NCBI GenBank assembly: GCA_022393335.1
Contig: JAJEKB010020897.1
Coordinates: forward strand, 184,501 to 248,500
Source: Macrotrachela quadricornifera
Taxonomy: Eukaryota; Rotifera; Eurotatoria; Philodinida; Philodinidae
Direction: 5' to 3'
DNA: 64,000 bases
In this document: in pieces, positions 55,696 through 64,000 of the stretch
How the letters are laid out: the number at the start of each line of letters is the position of its first letter
Numbering within the stretch: position 1 is the stretch's first letter
Position numbers and translations under genes: made by a program
The notes under the pieces: generated by a model
Databases searched by the model: none
Told to the model about the DNA's origin: nothing
The model's input: the letters and a program-made list of their open reading frames with translations, nothing else

Positions 55696-56093
55696 AGTAT
55701 GTCAGATCTATATTTTCGTATTCAAAATAATGCGTTAAGAAACTTTTTTTTAGAAAAAAGATCTGCAGCAAACTTCAGAAGATAATTTGTCAAAACATTC
55801 GTTACTGCAGTTACTGATAAAAAAGACCTTGACACTATCGACGGCAAAGTTGTGTAAAATAAAGCGATATAAATTTTTCTTTTCCTTCTCCTCTGACATA
55901 GGCACATTGAAGAACAAAATTTTATGTACTCTTTGCCCTACAATTCTTCTTCTCGTTCCCTCTTATTACAACGTCAGAATATTTTTTTTTCTCTCACTTT
56001 CGAATCGCACGCATATGACCTTCTATTGCCTATTAGTTTGCCACTGCTTAATAATATACAACACTTTTTTTTACTTGGTTAACAGGTATCATA
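55696..56093. promoter_or_regulatory. 5' region of the YihY-like gene with an acceptor-like site
   Basis: A polypyrimidine stretch leads into TTGGTTAACAG at about 56084, ten bases before the ATG. This is either the acceptor of a 5' UTR intron or a spliced-leader addition site, both plausible in a rotifer. No core promoter motif was identified. Confidence 0.4.
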
Positions 56094-57765
56094 ATGATCG
56101 ACAATGTGACTTCGTCGACTATTTTTAAACGTACTAAACGTCAAACAAAACCTGTTCGTCGTTTTTTTAAAAAAGTTCTTAATGATTGGTCATTTGACTT
56201 TGCTTCTATGCTTGCTTACAATTTTCTTATCGCTCTTCTACCAATTGCTATAACACTTTTTGGACTGATGGGCTTAATTTTAAAAGACCATCCTCAATTA
56301 CAACAAGATCTTAAAGATAAAATTATTCAATCATTTCCAACCGATAATACAACACAAACTGGTATTAAACAGGTATGAATATTTTCATAAATTCAACAAG
56401 ATATCTACGACTCATTACACTTACCAAATGACTACAAATTATTACAGAAATTTTTTTATTCAAAGTATTAGCAGTCATACACTATCTTATCCTCTTCATA
56501 AATTTTACTCACATCAGTGGTAATCTTAAAAGTATTCGAGTTAAAATTGAATAAATCAAGAATATAGTCAAATAGTACTATGAAAATTACACTAACAATT
56601 GATAGGGAAACAGAGAATACATAATTTTATAGAAAAGTGATAAGAATTATAAAATTGACTACAATAAATTAACTTGTTAAATCTCCAAACGAAGAAGTCC
56701 GTTTTATAATGAAATATCTTTGGAATAAACTGAAACTTTTGGTATGCATAGCTTCATTCTAATTCAATTTTCTCTAAAAACAAATATCGTAAAAAACTCT
56801 TAACAAAGTAATATGATATGAACTTACCATTTGATATCGTCAAGATCTTCTCTTTTAGAGCAACAGTGAAGTAGATTTATTTCTTTTGTTGTATATCTTC
56901 GATATTTTAAAGAAAAACCTAAAGAAGTTTGTTATCTCTTTGCCAGGTGGTTGATTTAGCTTTTGATCAACTATCAAAAGATGCTGGATTAGTTCTTGCT
57001 ATGGGTATAATTTTTTCCATATTCGGTTCGTCTCGTCTGTTTATTGCTATTGATAAATGTATGACAATTATTTATCGATTACCTGAACGATCATTTTTAC
57101 GTCAAAATCTGATGGCTTTAGGCGTACTATTTCTCCTTATTATCATAATAACATTGATGGTTGCTGCTAGTTCTGTACCAACCGCTCTGATGAATATTAT
57201 TCCAGGAGGTGGTACTCGTTTTGGTATATTTCTAGGTGGCATTATTATTTCATTATTTATTGCGTTTTGTCTATTTGAACTAATCTATTATTTGACTCCA
57301 AACAAAAAAATGACTTTGAGAAAAACATGGTGCGGAGCATTAGTTGCTTCGATAACATTAGAAATCTTTATTATTTTGTTTCCATTGTATGTACGACAAT
57401 TTATGAGCAATTATGCAGGTAATTTGAATAGTATTAAATTTATTTTGATTTTTTTATATATCATAATTTGTATAGGTCAAATTGGTTTTGCTGTCATTCT
57501 TATTCTTTTCTTTTATTACTTTGCTATAATTCTCATATTTGGTGCTCAAATAAATGCTTACTTTTTTGAAGAATATCCACCATTGAACTATTCACTTGGA
57601 ACATATATTAATCAAAATCAAGATGAACATTCTCATCATAACACTAACGAGATATTGCACGATAATAATAATGAACAACATCGAAATGGATGGATGAACA
57701 AATTGAGACTATTTAAGAAACGGAATAGTGTTGAACCACAATTAGAAGAAAATAATAACGTTTAA
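56094..57765 (+). CDS. YihY/BrkB (UPF0761) family membrane protein, two exons, 365 aa
   Basis: Exon 1 is 56094-56372 (donor CAG/GTATGA) and exon 2 is 56947-57765 (acceptor TTGCCAG); the junction keeps phase 0 (GIKQ then VVDLAFDQL). The product has six hydrophobic segments in the family's order: one in exon 1 (LAYNFLIALLPIAITLFGLM) and five in exon 2, with the conserved GSSRLFIAIDK and PGGG loops. A hydrophilic tail of about 65 residues rich in Asn, His and Lys follows. The family is mostly bacterial and was once mis-assigned as RNase BN; its transport role is not settled. Presence in an animal with a 574-bp intron suggests an old horizontal acquisition, an inference a tree would test. Confidence 0.85.
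56373..56946 (+). other. Intron of the YihY-like gene
   Basis: 574 bases from GTATGA to TTGCCAG. No open frame continues the protein, and exon 2 starts in phase with exon 1. Confidence 0.8.
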
Positions 57766-58676
57766 ACAGAGGAAAAAAGGCATACATCAGTTTATCTAAT
57801 TTGTTTATCTTGTTCTTCCTGTATATGAATGATATTTATTCATATTTGTATAAAAAAAACTGTACTTTATATTAAAATTCATTGATGAAAATAATTCAAT
57901 TTATTATTTTATATAGTTGAGAATTCTAATAAATAATATGCCAATATGAAAATGTCAAAGAACGTATCTTCTGATATTTAAATACAAAAAATTCTCAGCA
58001 CTGATTTATGCAATAGATTTTAAGCAATTGTCAAAATTTGCACTTTGACTTGTGTCAATATTACATTAGATATATCGCTGTAAACAAGTTGTGAACTTTC
58101 GATAATAAATCCTATTATAAAACTTAATACTTGATGTAGAAAATTTCTTAGTTTTCTTATGAATGTCATTGATCATAATGTTTGTTCTTTCAAATAACTA
58201 GAACTGGTATTGTTTCCGTTAACTTTGATAAAAGAAAGGAAAATAGAAAGTATGAAGACATCAAGCAAAACTATTTTGTTTTGATTCAATAGAGGAAATA
58301 TCAACCTCATTAAATTTTCATTGTAAAATCGCGTAAATAATAATCGAAATAATTCTTTTTTTTTTATAGAAATTGTTAATATAAAAGGAAACAAATATCT
58401 TTGTAATAATCTCTTTGGTTAACACAAAGATAAAATCGAAGCAAACATCATCTTATCGTTACTATTGATCGATTTAATATATAATGAAAACAACGTTATC
58501 AACACCTGAAATAGAATAAGCGTATTATTATATGACTCATTTGCACATGTTCTCCATCTTAAATAATAATGATAAGATAAAGAAAAATGATTTTTTTTTT
58601 CGTCTATTCTGTGTTAACGATCATCGAGTAAATATATAATTTAAATAACATTATTATTACACTTTCATTCGAAATA
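57766..58676. other. Intergenic between the YihY-like and small-protein genes
   Basis: AT-rich, no frame or repeat recognised. It holds the 3' flank of the first gene and the promoter region of the second; no specific site is identifiable. Confidence 0.4.
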
Positions 58677-58907
58677 ATGTCTACACAACAACATAACGCC
58701 AATTCATCATTGAATAATTTACCGGAAAAGAATGCTGCTAAAACATCAACTAGTGGAAGTACAGATGTTATGAATAATGATATACGTAATGAAGGAAGAG
58801 CTCCGGTTGATACTGATGAAAAAAGTAAACAACGTGATGTTCCTATGGATAAACTTGGTGATACATGGGGTGGAGGAATTCCAGGACATAACAAAGAATT
58901 TAAATAA
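58677..58907 (+). CDS. Small hydrophilic protein, 76 aa, unknown
   Basis: Single-exon frame. The protein is almost entirely polar (rich in Asn, Ser, Thr, Lys, Asp), with no hydrophobic segment and no cysteine. A Gly/Trp motif near the C-terminus (DKLGDTWGGGIPGHNKEFK) looks like a conserved box. Composition suggests intrinsic disorder; a role in stress or desiccation would be a guess. An AATAAA-like site lies within about 10 bases of the stop. Upstream sequence is stop-rich, supporting the ATG. Chance occurrence is possible but unlikely, given codon balance against the flanks. Confidence 0.55.
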   Translation: MSTQQHNANSSLNNLPEKNAAKTSTSGSTDVMNNDIRNEGRAPVDTDEKSKQRDVPMDKLGDTWGGGIPGHNKEFK

Positions 58908-59558
58908 TTATAATAAACAATCAAAACAACAACTGACAATGCACTTTTTTTTTATTATTTATATATTATTTGTTAATCACGCTTTATTTTAATAAAATTT
59001 TCTTTTTTTTTGTTTGATAATAAATTGAAGATGATTTTTTTCAAACAAACTAAATGATATTGTATAAAGAAAACAGCGTTAGAGAATAATATTATATTCT
59101 AAGTGAAACAAAGTAAAAAATTATTTTATTCTATTGATCACGTTACCAGCCATGTGATATTAAAAATACAATGCACGTTTTAACCTTCACATGCTATTCG
59201 TTTAATAAAGAAAAAATAGAATAAGTCAATATAAACTTGTTTAAATGAATTTAATTGAATTATACAATCATAACTATAATTATAAGAATCAGATATGAAT
59301 GTCATCCATAAAATTCATTTTAATATAAATGACAATTTCTAGTTTTGTCTCTTGAATCTATTTTATTGCTGTAGATTGATGATAGTTGCACGAAAAATGC
59401 TTGATTAATATTAATGTTATAGTATTATGATATTGTACGAGCTTTGCTATTAACCGATGAATTTTTTCAAATAATCCTTGGCTGGTAGTTCGTTAATATT
59501 AAGTATCTGCTTAACGAACGAACTCATTATGCTCTGTAATCTATTATAGAATTGATGC
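58908..59558. other. Intergenic, nothing recognised
   Basis: AT-rich with T-runs. No coding frame or repeat is seen. Confidence 0.4.
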
Positions 59559-59828
59559 ATGAGTTCATATATCCGACCATCGGTGTCGATTCGCGAGGAA
59601 GAGAGTGTTAATATACTACTTAGTGATGGAGATGAAACTTTTCAGAACCAAATAGCTTATACAACTGATGTATTTGTGCAATCTATTACAATGGGTGCTT
59701 TCACAAATAACAATAAACTAGATCTGGCAGCGGTTGATGATTATAACACTGTAGCTATTCTTTTAAAGTCCTGCAGACTTAATATCTATTCCGATGATTT
59801 GAAGATCGATTATTATATATTGTATTAG
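59559..59828 (+). pseudogene. Relic of an FG-GAP/VCBS repeat protein
   Basis: Residues 18-70 read NILLSDGDETFQNQIAYTTD, then GAFTNNNKLDLAAVDDYNTVAILL, which match the FG-GAP/VCBS repeat pattern ('G-x-G-x-F ... GDFNNDGKLDLAV ... N-x-V-x-I-L'). Such repeats form calcium-binding beta-propellers in secreted proteins. Only about one repeat remains, with no signal peptide or further repeats, so this is a fragment. Confidence 0.6.
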
Positions 59829-60250
59829 ATATAGATCGTATTAAAAGTAGAATACGTTGAATAAATATCAAAGAAAATATTCGATATATTGACGTTCAAT
59901 AACAAAGACACATTGTCAACGATCAAGTAAATTATTTATTCTATTAAACAAGAACTTTGAATCAATATGATTTAAATACTCTTCGACAATCAGTATCACT
60001 TTCTCGTCAAAAGTGTAACTCCTGTCATGAAGAAGTATCTTTAAATTTTCGAACAAGTGCTAATCAGAGTACTTAAATCAGGTTAATTCAAAGTTCTTGT
60101 TTAATAGAATAAATAATTTATTTGATCATTGACAATATGTCATTGTTATCGAACGTTAATACATCGAATAAATACAGCAGTTATTATTTTATTCTTTCAT
60201 ATTATATGACCTGCACCCGCTTTTCAGACACGATAATATCGGATGTGTTT
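59829..60250. repeat. Hairpin MITE between the FG-GAP relic and LINE fragment
   Basis: Inverse arms of about 110-120 bases (about 59876-59985 and 60070-60173) share 'attatttattctattaaacaagaactttgaat' and 'ttgtcaaNgatcaaNtaaatt'. The loop is short and non-coding. Outer ends read TATTCGAT(A/G)TATT. Superfamily not determined. Confidence 0.65.
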
Positions 60251-60870
60251 CGCATATAAATCAATTTTAGTAAACTAAAGCTAAGTTGGTTCATAGTGCC
60301 GTAAATGTTAGTAAACCAGTGATCAAATATAAGGAAGTAGAAATAGAATATGTAACTTCTTTTCAATGTTTAGGCGCAGTGTTAGAAACAAAGTTAGGTA
60401 TGTGTGAAAATATAGCAAGTCGCTTGCAAAAAGTGAAAAACTCTTATTACGCCTTGAAAAAGATTTTTCTTGGTATACTAAAATACGAAATAGAAATTAG
60501 GAGAAAAATTTGTTATGCTTTCTCTTTACTTCATTTTTCGTGGCTATATTGTACTTGGTTTTATTTCATGGATAAACAGCGTCAAAAAATTGAACATGTT
60601 TATCTAAAAAGTTTACGCATAGTGTACAGTCTTTGGGGATATGAAGATTTTGTAACACTAGCATTGAATAGAGAATATTCCTTGAGAGACTATTTATATA
60701 GATATTGGCTGAAATTTTATAAGCGTTTTGAGGAAACCTCAGAAGTCATATCCTATAGAAAAATATGGAATGCGTTTTTAATTGCTACGTCCCCGACAAA
60801 ATGTTACCACCGAAGTTGTGTATCTGAACGGGCAAAACACGCGTATTTGGATTTTCTTGCCTTTAAAAAT
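60251..60870 (+). pseudogene. 3' fragment of a non-LTR (LINE) reverse transcriptase
   Basis: The frame has the post-catalytic part of a LINE reverse transcriptase: an upstream INFSK, then after a frameshift KAKLVHS, the FQCLGAVLETKLGMCENI block (compare YLG-x-x-LD-x-x-L), and a helical thumb through KIFLGILKYEIEIRRKICYA. It is 5' truncated, frameshifted and ends at the TIR element at 60871. The YxDD catalytic motif is absent. Confidence 0.65.
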
Positions 60871-62113
60871 AGTGGCGTAACCAGAAAAAAATTACAGGGG
60901 GGGGGGGGGGTATTGCCCTCTCAGAGTTTTTGTGACGGATGAAAAAGTTTTTTTGTGCCCAGAGATGTCCAAACGTTTTTTGCATCAGAACACAAGCTAA
61001 TTTTTCCAATATCGAAAAGCCAAAAAATCTTGCTGTTTCTAATTGAATTTCATGCAAAGATTTTGGCGTTCGAGAACTCTATAAATTATTAAAGAATTGC
61101 ATAGATTTTTCGCGAAGCGAAAGCTTTTGCAGGATTTAGAAAAAAATTCCACTTTTTTTGTAAGGATTCGCAAATACACAAAGATCTTCTAAAAGCATCA
61201 ATTTTTTGAATAAAACAAACATAGTACTCAATACTTTCGTTACTATCGGCTTTGCCGAGATTTTTGATCAAAATAGCAGTTTTGTTTGGCACTTCCTCAC
61301 TAATTCTGGTGTTTGGAAGAGATATCTGTGAAGAATATGTGAAAATGCTAATGAAAACTGCTGTTTTGCTTGAAAATTTCGTCAAAACCGACTCGGACAA
61401 AGAAAGATCAGCAGTTTGTTTTATTCATTCATAAAACTCGTGCTTTTTCGAAATTTCTGCGTGTCTGATTTTCAGAAAGAAAAATCGTCATAGAAAGCTT
61501 AGAAAATTCCTCAATATTTATGCTGCCGAAGGAGGTCAAGCTGAGAATGATTTTTTAGAAATAACGCTTTTCCGCAAGGAAAAAGACTTTGGCAACCAGT
61601 TCAGACAAATTTTTCAGTTAGAAATAGCCATCCTTGATATCTCTCAACATCACTTTTCTAAAAAAAAGTTGTGCTTTGAAAAAATGCCAAAAACTTTGAG
61701 AAACTCAGAAATATCAAAGATGACCAAGTTGTTTATCGACTACGCATAATAAATTGCAAATTTTCTTCAGCCGATACGACAGTTTTCTTTGAAAAATGAC
61801 CATTTTTGCTGCACAGAAGATTTTGAGCTTGCCACAGTCCTATAAAACTCTCAAAAACTGATCCAATGAATCAATAGTCTCAGCATTTTTGCCGCCGAAG
61901 ACGGCCACGCTCGTAATGGTTGTTGAAAACTGAAGTTTCTAATTTCTCCGATGTATAAAGACACATTTTCTTCAAGGCCACCACTATAACATCTTATGAT
62001 GTAAACGTAGAAGCGTCCGCTCATTTCGAATCAAAAATTTTACAGGGGGGAGGGGCAAAACCATTTACAAGGGGGGCATTGCATCCCCGTGCCCCCCTGG
62101 TGGTTACGCCACT
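60871..62113. mobile_element. TIR element with AGTGGCGTAACC ends, 1,243 bp
   Basis: Ends are AGTGGCGTAACCA and TGGTTACGCCACT; next to both lie G-rich blocks preceded by TTACAGGGGGG. A clear target duplication is not found (only a possible TA). Such AGTGGCGTA ends are common in hAT-like or Harbinger-like non-autonomous elements; the class is open. Interior frames (60863-61434) are by-products. Confidence 0.65.
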
Positions 62114-63586
62114 AGGTAGAACCCACAATTTTTCGATCTATATCCTGTTATATTAGGTATATAAATGCCCTGATGCACTTATTCTATATATATGTAAACC
62201 ACTCACAATAATAAGAAGGAAAGATATCGTAGAGAGAATGTGGAAAGAGACGGAATAACGAAGGTGGAGAGAAGAACAATGTTGAGGAAGATGTGAAATG
62301 AAGGAATGTGTTGGAATCGTATGTCCTCCTACGATTCCGCTACGTAACAATTCCAATGATATTCTTGATACAGAATGAAACATTTTAAACTACATCTGAT
62401 AGTCTCTATGATATATACACTTTCAACACTTTTCGATCAATCTATATTTGGCACTAATCGGAATTTTCATCGTGTTGAAGAACTGAATGTTTTCAAAGGT
62501 ACTTTATCCTATTGGCTGTTACCTATCCAGATAAACCTCGAAACATTTCTCTAGCAATCAGATCATTTATATCTTAAGTTTTTGCAGATATTTTTCTTTC
62601 TCATTGATATTCTTTATTGCTTGTTTTTACTAGATGTATACTTCTGTTTATGCCTTTTCTTATTGTATTTCTATTCTAATATGAATTATTATTATTGTAT
62701 ATATTATGTGATACTACAATTGAAATACACTAAAGAAATTCTGAATGTCAATAAACACGCATGTACTAATTTAGATCTTCAATAAACCTAGTTTTCCTTT
62801 CGTATAACTATTGAAAAGATGACCGAAAACAAACTTAAAAATTACAAGGTTTAGAGAAAAGCATTAGTTGAATATGATAAAACACGATAACTAGTATTGA
62901 ATAGGGACAAACTTCGTCTGTCTTATAAATAGAGAAAAGAATGACGCGTTGTCGCCTATTCTCATACTTATTTTTCAATCTTCAATCTGATAAAATAAGG
63001 AACAGCTATCATCTACTCAATTAAAATCTTTACCAAATACTAAAAATGAAGAATAGTTTTTCTAGAGACATAAATAATTTTTTTTTCAGTTGCTTGAATA
63101 ATGAAGGTAGAGAAAGTTTACAAATTATTTTACAATACTAAAAATAATAAATATTAAATATCAAGATAAGCATTAATTTAATAAATTCGAAAGAATATTG
63201 ACTTTAAAAACAATATAAGAAACTACATCTATTTGTATATCATAATAATATCTGATTTTGTTTGGCTGTCTGAATACTGATGTCTTTCTATTTGCAATTC
63301 TAATTTCTGAATTAAATTTGTTATTATGTGCTGTACTTTCTGGAATGTCATATTCTACTATTACTTTCAATGATGTTGTACCATTTTATAATATAAGTTT
63401 TTCTTATCATGATTACTGTGTCATCAACAAGGTTAGATTGCTGTTATCTTTATTCAGCCTACACCAACAAGAGACACATTATATAAATCAAGAAACCACC
63501 TGTTGATGGTACATTCATGCTTGTTTTTTTTTGAAGAGATGAGTCATTTTATTCATTTTTAGAGTTGTAATTAATTCAAATTAACA
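62114..63586. other. Intergenic, upstream of the alpha-mannosidase
   Basis: AT-rich. A G/A-rich block at 62190-62350 is more balanced in composition and its inverse starts TGTTACGTAGCGGAATCG, like an LTR end, but no partner copy exists here. The remainder should hold the mannosidase promoter; no site is recognised. Confidence 0.35.
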
Positions 63587-63842
63587 ATGTACATTGTCAA
63601 TTTTTTCGTATATATTTTTTTAATCATTAATTTATGCTATGGTGCACCATACAAATCATCAAATGGCTGTGGGTATGATGTAAATAGATAGTCTATACAC
63701 ATTAATGTTTCAAAAAAAAATTATATATTTGTATTTTAGTCATGCAATTTGGGCAAAACTAATAAACTAAATGTTCATATAGTGCCGCACACACATGATG
63801 ATGTTGGATGGCTCAAAACTGTCGATCAGTATTATTATGGAG
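63587..63842 (+). CDS. Lysosomal-type alpha-mannosidase (GH38), first two exons, runs off the window
   Basis: Exon 1 (63587-63679) encodes a signal peptide ([19 protein letters not shown]) and a short luminal start ([12 protein letters not shown]). Exon 2 (63740-63842) follows a TATTTTAG acceptor and reads [20 protein letters not shown] and then [23 protein letters not shown] is the zinc-site motif of glycoside hydrolase 38, and the CGY...SC start is typical of lysosomal alpha-mannosidase (MAN2B1 class), which removes alpha-mannose from N-glycans. Exon 2 ends at GGAG/GTGAGG in phase 1, and later exons lie beyond the window. About a tenth or less of the usual length of some 1,000 residues is present. 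Confidence 0.9.
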
Positions 63843-64000
63843 GTGAGGTCCTAATAGTAACAAAATTCAATTCTGATATTAATTTGAAGATGGAATATCT
63901 ATGTCAACTATTGAGAAATAAAGTGTTCTATTTTGTATCTATTCGAATATCAGAACATATTTTACTATTATCTTTTCAAATTCTAAGAAGCATTTTTTCT

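Noticed and set aside
62153..62383. Possible solo LTR (inverse starting TGTTACGTAGCGG)
   Set aside because: No second copy, no target duplication and no clear 3' end in this window; noted only in the intergenic entry.

Overview
The window looks like AT-rich animal nuclear DNA, most probably from a bdelloid rotifer. This is inferred from the gene set (an LRR-type F-box family, an FG-GAP repeat relic, a Cys/Trp/Asp-rich family ending in a short Cys-containing tail, a SecA-like giant protein), the mix of short (about 50-80 bp) and longer introns, and the very high load of small transposable elements. Genus cannot be told. There are no bacterial operons, CRISPR arrays or rRNA genes, and I found no tRNA. 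Two runs of N (400 and 10 bases) mark assembly gaps.

Layout. 0-0.35 kb: 5' part of a phosphotransferase (APH/kinase-like) gene leaving the window. 1-4 kb: two modules of a Helentron/HINE-like repeat in inverted orientation. 5-13.7 kb: one intronless 2,920-codon gene on the minus strand fusing a P-loop GTPase, about 1,500 residues of helical/coiled-coil sequence, a complete SecA-type ATPase motor and a C-terminal vWA domain. 14-22 kb: nested repeats (a foldback element with a CGTATACG-rich core, a GATTCCGGAATC element, HINE-like modules, a 35-bp minisatellite, a 157-bp tandem array). 22-29 kb: gap, one unidentified reading frame, a foldback relic and a multi-exon gene split by a 1.7-kb hAT-like element. 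29-36.7 kb: an intact two-exon F-box/LRR gene, several elements, and a second F-box copy cut off by a mariner-like foldback. 39.3-39.8 kb: exon of a probable bdelloid-type gene whose low-complexity half is open on both strands. 41.7-44.3 kb: a young non-autonomous LTR element with identical LTRs and a non-gag ORF. 46.5-48.4 kb: a stonustoxin-like (MACPF/CDC-related plus Fn3) gene. 51.9-55.7 kb: Harbinger-like transposase relic, MULE-like palindrome and a long-TIR element. 56.1-58.9 kb: a two-exon YihY/BrkB membrane protein gene and a small hydrophilic protein gene. 59.5-62.1 kb: FG-GAP relic, hairpin MITE and a LINE fragment abutting a TIR element. 63.6 kb to the end: first two exons of a lysosomal-type alpha-mannosidase.

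The genes do not form a pathway. They look like independent genes scattered in transposon-rich DNA, which would fit a subtelomeric or accessory region. The strongest candidate for something undescribed is the GTPase-SecA-vWA protein, a bacterial-type translocase motor embedded in an animal megaprotein. Its possible role (intracellular defence or membrane remodelling) is inference only. The stonustoxin-like gene is a second possible membrane-attack or immune component, more than 30 kb away with no demonstrated link.
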